Below, in pieces: positions 32,120-41,283 of a stretch of DNA of 64,000 nucleotides (the stretch's first letter is position 1; each line of letters begins with the position of its first letter). The position numbers and the translations under genes were made by a program. The notes beneath the pieces are model-generated. The model was not told the DNA's origin. It saw only the letters and a list, made by a program, of their open reading frames with translations, and made no database searches. The DNA is from Actinomycetota bacterium (lineage in GTDB: Bacteria; Actinomycetota; Acidimicrobiia; Acidimicrobiales; RAAP-2), in NCBI GenBank assembly GCA_021324355.1, contig JAJPJD010000007.1, positions 1 through 64,000 on the forward strand. Reading direction: 5' to 3'.

Positions 32120-34925
32120 GCCGCAGGCAGGCCCGCCGGGCACGGTCACCTTCACCCTCGACGGCCGGAGGGTCACCGGCCGGGAGGGCGAGCTCGTGAT
32201 CTCGGCGGCCGAGCGAGCCGGGGTCTACATCCCCCGCTTCTGCTACCACCCGCGCCTGGCCCCGGTCGGGATGTGCCGGATGTGCCTGGTCGAGGTAGTG
32301 GGGCCCCGCGGCGCCACCCTGCAGCCGGCCTGCATCGCGACCGTCGAGGAGGGGGGCGAGATCGTCACCGACTCGCCCAAGGTGAAGAAGGCCCAGGACG
32401 GCATTCTCGAGTTCCTGCTCATCAACCATCCCCTGGACTGCCCGGTGTGCGACAAGGGGGGCGAGTGCCCCCTCCAGGACCAGACACTCGCCTACGGTCC
32501 GGGCGAGAGCCGCTTCGTCGAGGAGAAGCGCCACTTCGCCAAGCCCATTGCCCTGTCCGAGCTGGTGCTGCTCGACCGGGAGCGCTGCATCCAGTGCGGC
32601 CGTTGCACCCGGTTCGCCGAGGAGGTGGCGGGCGAGGCGCAGATCGACTTCGCCGGCCGGGGCGAGCGGCTCGAAGTGGCCATGTTCCCGACCCGCCCGT
32701 TCACCTCGTACTTCAGCGGCAACACGGTCCAGATCTGCCCGGTCGGCGCCCTGACCGCCACCCCCTACCGGTTCACCGCCCGCCCCTGGGACCTCGACCA
32801 GGTCGAGTCGACCTGCACCACCTGCGCAGTGGGCTGCCGGGTGGCGGTGCAGTCCTCGGCCAACCGCCTGACCCGGCTGCTCGGGCTGGACTCCGAGCCG
32901 GTCAACCACAGCTGGCTGTGCGACAAGGGCCGGTTCGCGTACGAGGCGGTGAACGGCGACGAGGTCCGCGCCGGGCCGGCGGCCGCGGACGGCCGGCCGG
33001 TGACCCTGGGCTCGTCCCACCCCCGGGGCGCGTTCGCCGGGGAGGTCATCGAGACCGCGAGCAAGGTGGGCCGGGTCACCGAGCCGATGGTGCGCGCCGG
33101 CGACCGCCACGTCCGGGCCGGCTGGTCGCGGGCGCTGGCCGAGGCTGCTCGGCGGCTGGGCGAGGTGCGGGCGGCCCACGGGCCCGAGGCGATCGCGGTC
33201 TTGGGCGGGGGCCGGCTGACCAACGAGGGCGCCTACGCCTGGACCAAGCTGGCCAAGGCGGTCCTCGGGACCGACTCGGTCGACGCCCAGCTCGGGGACG
33301 GCCTCCCGGCCGAGCTGGTCCTGGCCCTCCCTCGGGCCACCATCGACGAGACCTGCTCGGCGCCGGTGGTGGTGTTGATCGGCGGCGACGTCCGAGAGGA
33401 GCTGCCGGTGTTGTTCCTCCGGCTCCGCCGGGCCGTCCTCGACGGCCGGACCCGAATCGTGGAGGTCTCGCCCCGCAGCACCGCCCTCACCCAGTACGCC
33501 GCGGTCTCGCTGCGGGTGCGACCGGGGGACGTCCCGGCGGTGGCCCGGATCCTGGCCGGCCAGCCTGGGCCGCTGCCCTCGCACCCGGCCGGCCCGGCCT
33601 GCTCGCCCGAGCAGCTCGCGCAGGCCCGGGCATTGGTCGAGGCGGCCGGGGGCGAGGCCGGGTCCAGCGTGGTGGTCGCCTACGGCCGGTCGTCGCTGGC
33701 CGAGGACCCCTCGTTCGACGCCGCCGCGGTGTCGACCCTGGCCGTGGCCTGGCCCGGAGCCCGGTTCCTGCCGCTGCTGCGGCGGGGCAACGTGCATGGG
33801 GCGCTCGACATGGGCATGGCGCCGGGGATCCTGCCCGGCCGGACCTCCTTGGAGGGCGGCCGGGCCTGGTTCGTCGAGCACTGGGGGTCGGTACCCCGGG
33901 CGCGGGGCAAAGCGGCCACCGAGGTGCTGCAGTCGGCGGCCGAGGGTGGGCCCGGGTCGGTCCGGGCGCTGGTGCTGGTGGGCTGCGACCCGCTGCAGGA
34001 CTTCCCCGACGCCGCGCTGGCCGCACGGGCCCTCGCCGGGGCCGAGGTGGTGGTGGCGGTGGCCGGCCACCCAAGCCCGGCGCTCGACCACGCCGACGTG
34101 GTGCTCCCGGTCGCAGTCGCCCACGAGCGGCCCGGCACCACCACCAACATCGAAGGCCGGGTCACCCGGCTGGGCCAGAAACTGGTCCCGCCCGGCCTGG
34201 CGTGGCCCGACTGGACGATCGCCACCGCGCTCGCCGACGAGCTCGGCTACGACCTGGCCATCGGCTCGGTCACCGAGATCGCCGAGGAGATCGAGCGGGT
34301 GGCCCCGGCATACCGGGGCTTCTCCCCCGGGTACCTGGACCAGGTCTCCGGGCACGACGGGCTGGTCGTCCCCCTGGGCACCGCCGATGCGCCCCCGGTG
34401 GCCCCGATCGACCCCATGGCCACCCCCGGGATCGGCCAGGTCGAGCAGCAAGGTGCCCCTCCCCGGGCCGGTCTGACCGAGACGGTCGAGCGGGAGCTGT
34501 TGGCCGCGCTCCACCCCGAGCCGGCCGGCGAGGGTGCCCCCGCCCCTATGCGGCGCCCGGCGGTCGAACCGGTCGCACTGCCCCCGCCCGACCACTACTC
34601 GCTGCGGCTGGTGTCGACCCGGCGGCTCTACGACCGAAGCAGCGCGGTGGTCGGGTCGCCCTCCTTGGAGCCCCTCGTCCCGCCGGCCCGAGCACTGGCC
34701 AACCCCTCCGAGCTGGCCCGGCTGGGGGTGCAAGACGGGGAGCGGGTCCGGGTCACCTCGCCGCGGGGCCAGGTGGTCCTGGAAGCCGGTGCCGACGCTG
34801 GCGTGCCCAAGGGCGTGCTGGTGGTCGAGTTCAACCTGGCCGAGCCGGCCGGCGCCCCCAACGCCGCGAGCGCGCTGATCGACGCCACCGTCCCGGTGAA
34901 CGACGTCCGGCTGGAGACGCTGTGA
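32112..34925 (+). CDS. nuoG: NADH-quinone oxidoreductase subunit G
   Basis: The 937-residue iron-sulfur subunit begins with a 2Fe-2S ferredoxin domain (RFCYHPRLAPVGMCRMCLVE). A His-Cys cluster follows (HPLDCPVCDKGGECPLQD), then a 4Fe-4S cluster (RCIQCGRCTRF, QICPVGAL). CTTCAVGCRV plus WLCDKGRF form an additional N7-type site. A long molybdopterin-oxidoreductase-like C-terminal half follows, with a degenerate region and a DHYSLRLVSTRRLYDRSS segment. Length is above many actinobacterial NuoG. Start ATG is inside the nuoF end; GTG of nuoH overlaps its stop. Confidence 0.95.
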   Translation: MAEPQAGPPGTVTFTLDGRRVTGREGELVISAAERAGVYIPRFCYHPRLAPVGMCRMCLVEVVGPRGATLQPACIATVEEGGEIVTDSPKVKKAQDGILEFLLINHPLDCPVCDKGGECPLQDQTLAYGPGESRFVEEKRHFAKPIALSELVLLDRERCIQCGRCTRFAEEVAGEAQIDFAGRGERLEVAMFPTRPFTSYFSGNTVQICPVGALTATPYRFTARPWDLDQVESTCTTCAVGCRVAVQSSANRLTRLLGLDSEPVNHSWLCDKGRFAYEAVNGDEVRAGPAAADGRPVTLGSSHPRGAFAGEVIETASKVGRVTEPMVRAGDRHVRAGWSRALAEAARRLGEVRAAHGPEAIAVLGGGRLTNEGAYAWTKLAKAVLGTDSVDAQLGDGLPAELVLALPRATIDETCSAPVVVLIGGDVREELPVLFLRLRRAVLDGRTRIVEVSPRSTALTQYAAVSLRVRPGDVPAVARILAGQPGPLPSHPAGPACSPEQLAQARALVEAAGGEAGSSVVVAYGRSSLAEDPSFDAAAVSTLAVAWPGARFLPLLRRGNVHGALDMGMAPGILPGRTSLEGGRAWFVEHWGSVPRARGKAATEVLQSAAEGGPGSVRALVLVGCDPLQDFPDAALAARALAGAEVVVAVAGHPSPALDHADVVLPVAVAHERPGTTTNIEGRVTRLGQKLVPPGLAWPDWTIATALADELGYDLAIGSVTEIAEEIERVAPAYRGFSPGYLDQVSGHDGLVVPLGTADAPPVAPIDPMATPGIGQVEQQGAPPRAGLTETVERELLAALHPEPAGEGAPAPMRRPAVEPVALPPPDHYSLRLVSTRRLYDRSSAVVGSPSLEPLVPPARALANPSELARLGVQDGERVRVTSPRGQVVLEAGADAGVPKGVLVVEFNLAEPAGAPNAASALIDATVPVNDVRLETL

Positions 34926-36094
34926 GCCCCGGCGCCTGGCTGGCCGCCGACCCGCTGTTCGCTCACGGGGTCCACTGGCCCGAGCTGCTGATCGTCCTCG
35001 TGAAGGTGGTGGTGGCGTTCGGGGTGCTGCTGGTCTCGGTCATGCTCATGATCTGGTTCGAGCGCAAGGTCATCAGTGACATGCAGAGCCGGATCGGGCC
35101 CAACCGAGCCGGCCCCTTCGGGATCCTCCAGACCCTGGCCGACGGGATCAAGCTGGTCTTCAAAGAGGACCTGGTGCCCGAGCGGGCAGACCGGTTCGTC
35201 TTCAAGCTCGCTCCGTACCTCGCCCTGGTCCCGGCGCTGCTCATCTTCACCGTGGTCCCGGTGGGCGGGGTGGTGACCGTGGCCGGCCACCGCTTCGAGC
35301 TCCAGGTGGCCGACCCGCCGTTTGGAATCCTGCTGGTGCTGGCTCTGTCGTCGATCTCGGTGTACGGGGTGATGCTGGCCGGCTGGTCCTCGGGCTCCAA
35401 GTACCCGCTCCTCGGGTCGGTTCGGGCCTCGGCCCAGATGATCTCCTACGAGGCGGCCCTCGGCCTCAACGTGGTCGCGGTGGTGCTCACCGCCGGGTCG
35501 CTGTCCACCCGGGCCATCGTGGCCAGCCAGGCCTCGGCCTTCTGGGACTGGAACGTCATCCGCCTGGGCTTCGTCCCGTTCTTCTTGTACCTCGCCTCGA
35601 TCACCGCGGAGCTCAACCGGCCCCCCTTCGACCTGGTGGAGGCCGACAGCGAGCTGGTGGGGGGGTTCAACACCGAGTACTCCTCGATCCGTTTCGCGAT
35701 GTTCTTCCTGGCCGAGTTCATGAACGTGATCACCATGTCGGCCGTCGTGGTCACCTTGTACTTCGGCGGACCCGACGGGCCGGTGCCGCGGTTCATCCCG
35801 ACCTCGGACATCTGGATGCCGGTGGTGTGGTTCGTGGCCAAGACCCTGGTCTTTTTGTTCGTGTACGTCTGGCTGCGGGCGGCGCTGCCCCGGCTCCGCT
35901 ACGACCAGCTCATGGACCTGGGCTGGAAGGTCCTGATCCCGGTGTCGTTGGGCTGGTTGCTCATCGTGGCCGCGGTGCTGGTCTGGGGGTGGTGGGGCCT
36001 GCTGGTCGCGGTGGCCGAGCTGGTGCTGGCCCTGGCCCTGTGGCGTTCCTTCTCGGTGGGGGCGGCCCGGACCCGGGCCAAAGAGGTCTTCTGA
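34922..36094 (+). CDS. nuoH: NADH-quinone oxidoreductase subunit H
   Basis: The 390-residue membrane subunit joins the arms at the quinone channel. RIGPNRAGPFGILQTLADGI and KLVFKED, EAALGLNVVAVV and LNRPPFDLVEADSELVGGFN are the family blocks. About eight hydrophobic helices are visible. It starts with a 4-nt overlap (GTGA) on nuoG and ends in TGATG with nuoI. Confidence 0.96.
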   Translation: MSPGAWLAADPLFAHGVHWPELLIVLVKVVVAFGVLLVSVMLMIWFERKVISDMQSRIGPNRAGPFGILQTLADGIKLVFKEDLVPERADRFVFKLAPYLALVPALLIFTVVPVGGVVTVAGHRFELQVADPPFGILLVLALSSISVYGVMLAGWSSGSKYPLLGSVRASAQMISYEAALGLNVVAVVLTAGSLSTRAIVASQASAFWDWNVIRLGFVPFFLYLASITAELNRPPFDLVEADSELVGGFNTEYSSIRFAMFFLAEFMNVITMSAVVVTLYFGGPDGPVPRFIPTSDIWMPVVWFVAKTLVFLFVYVWLRAALPRLRYDQLMDLGWKVLIPVSLGWLLIVAAVLVWGWWGLLVAVAELVLALALWRSFSVGAARTRAKEVF

Positions 36095-36879
36095 TGGCGC
36101 TCGGCTTCCTCGGCGGCTTCAAGCTGACCTTCGAGCACCTCGGCCGGCGGCGGGTCACCCGGCAGTACCCCGACGAGAAGCGGCCCAAGCAGCCCCGCCA
36201 GCACGGGCGGCACGTCCTCAACCGCTACGAGGACGGGATGGAGAAGTGCATCGGCTGCGAGCTGTGCGCCGGGGTCTGCCCGGCCGACTGCATCTACGTG
36301 CGTGGTCTCGACAACCCGCCGGACCATCCAGTCTCCCCAGGCGAGCGCTACGGCTACATCTACGAGATCAACTACCTGCGTTGCATCCACTGCGACCTGT
36401 GCGTCGAAGCCTGCCCGACCGAGGCGATCACCGAGTCGAAGCTGTTCGAGTTCTCCTTCACCAACCGAGCCGACGCGATCTACACCCGCGACGAGCTGCT
36501 GGTTGGCGACGACGGCCGGCCCCAACGCCTCCCGTGGGAGGACTGGCGCCCTGGTGACGACCTGCTCACGTCGGGGTGGATGCGGGCCACGTCGCCCTCG
36601 GGCGCGGCGGCCTACGAGGGAGAAGTCCAGTGGTCGGGCGAGCTGGGCTATGGGGTCCGGGCCCCCGAAGGGGGCCAGAGCGGTCGTCGGGACGACGTGG
36701 CGACCGGGACCAAGTCGCTGCGCGAGGTGATGGAGGCCCACCTGGTGCCCGAGGACATCCCGATCGAGCACCTGGGGCTGCGGGGACGGCTGGCGCGGGC
36801 CAAGGAGTCGGCGCGCAAGAAGCGCGACAAGCTGGTCTCGTCCCGGCGGCGCCGGACCGAGGCAAGGGTCGGCCGCTGA
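36094..36879 (+). CDS. nuoI: NADH-quinone oxidoreductase subunit I
   Basis: The 261-residue subunit has two 4Fe-4S clusters (N6a/b): [15 protein letters not shown] and [28 protein letters not shown] and [15 protein letters not shown] precede them. The C-terminal 110 residues form a long charged tail (ending [15 protein letters not shown] and Arg/Lys-rich sequence) not found in short homologues. It overlaps nuoJ by one base (TGATG). Confidence 0.95.
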   Translation: MALGFLGGFKLTFEHLGRRRVTRQYPDEKRPKQPRQHGRHVLNRYEDGMEKCIGCELCAGVCPADCIYVRGLDNPPDHPVSPGERYGYIYEINYLRCIHCDLCVEACPTEAITESKLFEFSFTNRADAIYTRDELLVGDDGRPQRLPWEDWRPGDDLLTSGWMRATSPSGAAAYEGEVQWSGELGYGVRAPEGGQSGRRDDVATGTKSLREVMEAHLVPEDIPIEHLGLRGRLARAKESARKKRDKLVSSRRRRTEARVGR

Positions 36880-37568
36880 TGCCCATCGTCGCCTCGGCCA
36901 CCATCCCCGACGCGCTCACCTTCGCCATCAGCGCGGCCGCGATCCTGGGTGGCGCAGTCGGGGTCATCGCGTCGCGCAACGCCGTCCACGCCGCGCTGTC
37001 CCTCGTGCTCACCCTGTTCGGGATCGCGGTGCTCTTCATCGAGCAGGATGCCAGTTTCCTGGCCGCAGTCCAGGTCATCGTGTACGCCGGGGCCATCGTG
37101 GTCCTGTTCTTGTTCGTGATCATGTTCCTCGGGGTCGACCGCCGCGAGGACGTGGCTGCCGAGCCGTTGCGAGGCCAGCGGCCCCTCGCCCTGCTCTTGG
37201 TGGCGGTGGCACTCGGGGGCGTGATCGCGTTGGGGGTGAACGCGCACTGGGCGACCGGCGTCCACGCGGTGGCCGGCTCCACCACGGCCGGCCACCGGCC
37301 CAACGTCGCGGTGCTCGGCCGGGCCGTCTTCACCACCTACCTGTACGCCTTCGAGGCGACCTCGGCGTTGCTCGTGATCGCGGTGGTGGGGGCGGTGGTG
37401 CTCGCCAAGCGGCCCCGGGTGGACCAGCCCGCCCGGCCCGAACCGCTGGTCGTCCCCGACGGACGGCAGCCGTCGATCGACGGTGGGGAGGAGACCCCCG
37501 TCGAGGCGGCCGTCGAGGCGCAGGTGGGGACCGAGACGCCGGTCGCCGAGCACGGGGGGGCCAGGTGA
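36879..37568 (+). CDS. nuoJ: NADH-quinone oxidoreductase subunit J
   Basis: The 229-residue membrane subunit has five hydrophobic helices. The conserved stretches are [20 protein letters not shown] and [20 protein letters not shown] followed by LGVD. The C-terminal 60 residues are a hydrophilic tail rich in Glu, Pro and Val. It overlaps nuoK by 4 nt (GTGA). Confidence 0.94.
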   Translation: MPIVASATIPDALTFAISAAAILGGAVGVIASRNAVHAALSLVLTLFGIAVLFIEQDASFLAAVQVIVYAGAIVVLFLFVIMFLGVDRREDVAAEPLRGQRPLALLLVAVALGGVIALGVNAHWATGVHAVAGSTTAGHRPNVAVLGRAVFTTYLYAFEATSALLVIAVVGAVVLAKRPRVDQPARPEPLVVPDGRQPSIDGGEETPVEAAVEAQVGTETPVAEHGGAR

Positions 37569-37870
37569 GCATCCCCGGCGAGTGGTACCTGGTCCTGGCG
37601 GCGGCGCTCTTCATCGTCGGCGCCCTTGGCCTGTTGGTCCGGCGCAACGTGCTGATCATGTTCATGTGCATCGAGCTGATGCTCAACGCCGCCAATCTCA
37701 CCTTCGTCACGTTCTCCCGGATGCTCGGAGACATCGGCGGTCAGGTGATCGTGTTCTTCGTCCTGGTGGTTGCCGCGGCCGAGGTGGTGGTGGGGCTGGG
37801 CATCGTGGTCGCGATCTTCCGGCGACGAGCCAGCACGTCGGCTGACGATCTCAACGCGCTGAAGGGCTGA
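37565..37870 (+). CDS. nuoK: NADH-quinone oxidoreductase subunit K
   Basis: The 101-residue three-helix antiporter-like subunit shows [20 protein letters not shown] and MLNAANL, with the conserved membrane Glu in CIELMLNA. A second conserved Glu lies in [13 protein letters not shown]. Length is exactly typical. It is followed 3 nt later by nuoL. Confidence 0.96.
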   Translation: MSIPGEWYLVLAAALFIVGALGLLVRRNVLIMFMCIELMLNAANLTFVTFSRMLGDIGGQVIVFFVLVVAAAEVVVGLGIVVAIFRRRASTSADDLNALKG

Positions 37871-37873
37871 CCA

Positions 37874-39763
37874 GTGCTCCACGCCGCGTACCTCATGGCA
37901 CTGTTCCCCCTGGCCGGGTTCGTCGTCCTGGTCCTCGCCGGTCGTCGCCTGGGCGACCCGTGGGCCGGCTGGGTGGGCACGGCGGCGGTGAGCGCGTCTT
38001 TCGTGGTCGCGTGCCTCTCGCTCGGGAGCCTGTGGGGCGAGCCTGCCACAGCCCGCCACTTCGTCGAGAACTACTACACCTGGATCGCGGTCGGGCACCT
38101 CCAGGTGCACGTTGGCGTGCTGGTCGACCCGCTGTCGATGACCATGTGCATGTTCGTCACTGGCGTGAGCGCGCTGATCCACCTGTACTCGATCGGCTAC
38201 ATGCGGCGCGACTCGGAGTTCTCGAAGTTCTTCATCTACATGAACCTCTTCGTCTTCTCCATGGTCGTGCTGGTCCTCTCGGACAACCTCCTTGTCACCT
38301 TCGTCGGGTGGGAGGGGGTGGGCGTGTGCTCGTACTTCCTCATCGCGTACTGGCACGAGCGGCCCACCGCGGCGTCGGCAGGGAAGAAGGCCTTCGTCTA
38401 CAACCGCATCGGCGACGCCGGGTTCCTCATCGCGATGTTCCTCATCTTCTCCAAGCTGAAGACGCTGGATATGGTCACGATCTTCGCCCACCGGGCGTCG
38501 CTCGGCCCTGATGCCACCACCGCCGCGGTCCTGCTCCTTTTGCTGGCGGCGACCGGCAAGTCGGCGCAGATTCCCCTGTTCAACTGGCTCCCCGACGCCA
38601 TGGAGGGCCCAACCCCAGTGTCGGCCCTCATCCACGCCGCGACCATGGTGACCGCCGGGGTCTACCTGCTGTGTCGGATGAACCCGCTCTTGGCCAACTC
38701 GCCCGACGCCATGTGGGTCATCGCGGTGATCGGCGGGGTGACGGCCTTCGTGGCCGCGACCATCGCCACCTCTCAGCAGGACATCAAGAAGGTCCTGGCC
38801 TTCTCGACCGTGTCCCAGATCGGGTACATGACGTTGGCCGCCGGGACCGGCGCCTATGTCGCCGCGATCTTCCTCATGGTCGCCCACGCCTTCTACAAGG
38901 CCCTGCTGTTCCTGGGGGCCGGCTCGGTCATCCACGGCCTCCACGACGAGCAGGACATCAAGCGGATGGGTGGTCTGGCCCGGGTGCTCCCGTGGACCTA
39001 CGCCACCTTCCTGGTTGCCTGGCTGGCCATCGCGGGCATCCCGCCGCTGTCGGGGTTCTGGGCCAAGGGGGACGTCCTGGACAACGCGTTCCGCAAGAGC
39101 CCGGCGTTGTGGGCGCTCGGGGTGCTCACCGCGGTGCTCACCGCGTACTACATGACCCGGCTGTTCGTGGTGACCTTCCGGGGCGAGGCTCGGTGGGCGA
39201 CCCAGCGCGGCGGCTCCCACGAGCCGCCGCACGAGTGCCCCTGGGTGATGCGGCTCCCCCTGGTCGTGCTGGCCGTGCTGGCCTTCGCCGGCGGCATCCT
39301 CGGGCTGCCATGGGTGCACCGGGCCGGATTGGGGTCGTGGCTCGGGCCGGTGTTCGGGCCTGCGCTCTACGACGCCAGGGAGGGTGCCGGCCTTCAGGTG
39401 GTCCTGGCGGTGGTCGACGCGCTGGCGGCGGTGATCGGCCTGGGCGTGGCGGCGTGGGCCTGGCGGGCCGAGGTGGACCGGCCGACGCTCGAACCGCAGT
39501 TCCTCCAGCGGGTGTGGTACTGGGACGACGCCTATGACGCCCTTGTCGGCCGGCCCGGCCAGGCGCTCGCCCGAGTGGCATCGGTGGTGGTGGAGAGTCG
39601 GATCATCGACGGCGCGGTCAATGGGGTGGCCGAGGCGGTGCGGGCCAGTGCCGCCGGGGTTCGGAGGCTGCAGACCGGCTACGTCCGCAACTACGCCCTC
39701 GGCATCACCCTGGGGCTGGCCGCAGTGGTGGCCTTCGTGGTGTCTCGAGTGTGGTGGTCGTGA
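37874..39763 (+). CDS. nuoL: NADH-quinone oxidoreductase subunit L
   Basis: The 629-residue antiporter-like proton-pumping subunit includes FVGWEGVGVCSYFLIAYW, FVYNRIGDAGFLIAMFLI, GKSAQIPLFNWLPDAMEGPT, PVSALIHAATMVTAGVYLL and the HAFYKALLFLGAGSVIHG block. The lateral-helix region and final membrane helix are present (YALGITLGLAAVVAFVV). GTG start 37874. Its stop overlaps the nuoM GTG. Confidence 0.96.
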   Translation: MLHAAYLMALFPLAGFVVLVLAGRRLGDPWAGWVGTAAVSASFVVACLSLGSLWGEPATARHFVENYYTWIAVGHLQVHVGVLVDPLSMTMCMFVTGVSALIHLYSIGYMRRDSEFSKFFIYMNLFVFSMVVLVLSDNLLVTFVGWEGVGVCSYFLIAYWHERPTAASAGKKAFVYNRIGDAGFLIAMFLIFSKLKTLDMVTIFAHRASLGPDATTAAVLLLLLAATGKSAQIPLFNWLPDAMEGPTPVSALIHAATMVTAGVYLLCRMNPLLANSPDAMWVIAVIGGVTAFVAATIATSQQDIKKVLAFSTVSQIGYMTLAAGTGAYVAAIFLMVAHAFYKALLFLGAGSVIHGLHDEQDIKRMGGLARVLPWTYATFLVAWLAIAGIPPLSGFWAKGDVLDNAFRKSPALWALGVLTAVLTAYYMTRLFVVTFRGEARWATQRGGSHEPPHECPWVMRLPLVVLAVLAFAGGILGLPWVHRAGLGSWLGPVFGPALYDAREGAGLQVVLAVVDALAAVIGLGVAAWAWRAEVDRPTLEPQFLQRVWYWDDAYDALVGRPGQALARVASVVVESRIIDGAVNGVAEAVRASAAGVRRLQTGYVRNYALGITLGLAAVVAFVVSRVWWS

Positions 39764-41283
39764 GCTTCCCCTACCTGACCGTGCTGGTCCTTTTGCCGGC
39801 GGCCGGAGCGGTGGCGGTGGCCGCGCTGCCCCGGGTCCGGCGCCAGGTCCACGAGACGCTCGGTCTGGTGGTGGCGCTCGCGACCCTTGGCTTCACGATC
39901 GCGATGGCGGTCCAGATGCGCCCGCAGGACCCCGGGTACCAGTTCGTGTCCCACCACGTCTGGGCGTCCTCGATCGGGGTGTCGTGGTACGTGGGGGTCG
40001 ACGGCATCTCGGTGTTCCTGGTGCTGCTGGCCGGGGTCTTGTTCCCCCTGGCGCTTGCCGGCGCACGGTCGCGAACTGATGCCCGGAGCTTCGTCGCCTG
40101 GATGTTGTTGCTGGAATCGGCCTGCATCGGAAGCTTCGTCTCGCTCGACCTGGTGCTGTTCTTCTTGTTCTTCGAGCTGACGTTGGTGCCGGCGTACTTC
40201 ATCATCAGCGGTTGGGGCTTCGAACGTCGGGCGTACGCGGCGGTGAAGTTCTTCGTCTACACCTTCTTGGGCTCGGCCTTCTTGCTGGTCGGCATCGTGG
40301 TGGTGGCCTTCTTGCACCAGAGCCAGACCGGGGTGCTCACCTTCGCCCTGCCGGCCCTCGAGCACACCCGATTCTCCTCGACGACCGGGATCCTGTTGTT
40401 CTTGGCCTTCACCGCTGCCTTCGCGGTGAAGGCCCCCCTCTTCCCGTTGCACACCTGGTCGCCCGACGCCTACGCCGAGGCCCCGGCAGCCGGCTCGGTG
40501 ATCATCGCCGCGGTGCTGGCCAAGCTGGGCACCTACGGGTTGATCCGCTTCGACCTGAACCTCTTCCCCCATGCCTCTCGGACCCTCGCCCCGCTCCTGC
40601 TCACCTTGGCAGTGATCGGGGTCCTCTACGGCGCCCTGGTGGCCTGCGCCCAGAGTGACCTCAAGCGCCTGGTCGCGTACTCCTCACTGGCCCAGGTGGG
40701 CTTCATCGCCCTGGGCACCTTCGCCCTCAGCACCGAAGGGTTGGTCGGGGGCGTCCTGCTCATGGTCAACCACGGTCTGGTCACCGCCGGGTTCTTCCTC
40801 CTCATCGGGTGGATCTACGAGCGGCGCAAGAGCTGGCAACTGAGCGAGCTGGGGGGCCTGCAGTCCCCGGCCCCCCTGATGGCGGCGGCCTTCACCGTGA
40901 TCATGCTGGCCTCGATCGGGCTGCCCGGGCTGAACGGCTTCGTGAGCGAGTTCCTGGTCCTGGCCGGGACGTTCCTCACCCACCGGTGGTGGGCGGTGGT
41001 CGCCACCGCTGGCGTGGTCGGGGCCGCGCTCTACCTGCTGTGGGCGTACCAGCAGGCCTTCCACGGGCCGCCCCGGCCGTCGGTCGCGACCACGGCCGAC
41101 CTCTCCTGGGCCGAGCGGGTGGTGATCGCCCCGCTCATCGTCTTGGTGGTGCTGCTCGGGGTCTACCCGCAGCCGGTCATCAACCGGATCACCCCGGCGG
41201 TCGACCGGCTGGTGGCCCACGTCGAGCAGCCCGCCCCGGCCGCCCAACCGGCGGTGGCCACCACCCAGGGGACGGGCCGGTGA
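39760..41283 (+). CDS. nuoM: NADH-quinone oxidoreductase subunit M
   Basis: The 507-residue antiporter-like subunit has the key Glu in FFFELTLVPAYFIISGWG. The Lys-containing helices are AFAVKAPLFPLHTWSPDAYA and DLKRLVAYSSLAQVGFI. GTG 39760 is chosen because it forms a GTGA overlap with nuoL; GTG 39751 would lengthen the overlap without need. The C-terminus is Ala/Pro-rich. Confidence 0.95.
   Translation: MSFPYLTVLVLLPAAGAVAVAALPRVRRQVHETLGLVVALATLGFTIAMAVQMRPQDPGYQFVSHHVWASSIGVSWYVGVDGISVFLVLLAGVLFPLALAGARSRTDARSFVAWMLLLESACIGSFVSLDLVLFFLFFELTLVPAYFIISGWGFERRAYAAVKFFVYTFLGSAFLLVGIVVVAFLHQSQTGVLTFALPALEHTRFSSTTGILLFLAFTAAFAVKAPLFPLHTWSPDAYAEAPAAGSVIIAAVLAKLGTYGLIRFDLNLFPHASRTLAPLLLTLAVIGVLYGALVACAQSDLKRLVAYSSLAQVGFIALGTFALSTEGLVGGVLLMVNHGLVTAGFFLLIGWIYERRKSWQLSELGGLQSPAPLMAAAFTVIMLASIGLPGLNGFVSEFLVLAGTFLTHRWWAVVATAGVVGAALYLLWAYQQAFHGPPRPSVATTADLSWAERVVIAPLIVLVVLLGVYPQPVINRITPAVDRLVAHVEQPAPAAQPAVATTQGTGR

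Noticed and set aside
32091-34733. An 880-codon minus-strand frame opposite nuoG
   Set aside because: Composition is typical of a shadow frame and nuoG on the other strand has clear iron-sulfur motifs.
37337-39319. A 660-codon minus-strand frame opposite nuoJ, nuoK and nuoL
   Set aside because: His/Gly/Asp-rich shadow with no domain; the plus strand encodes conserved membrane subunits.
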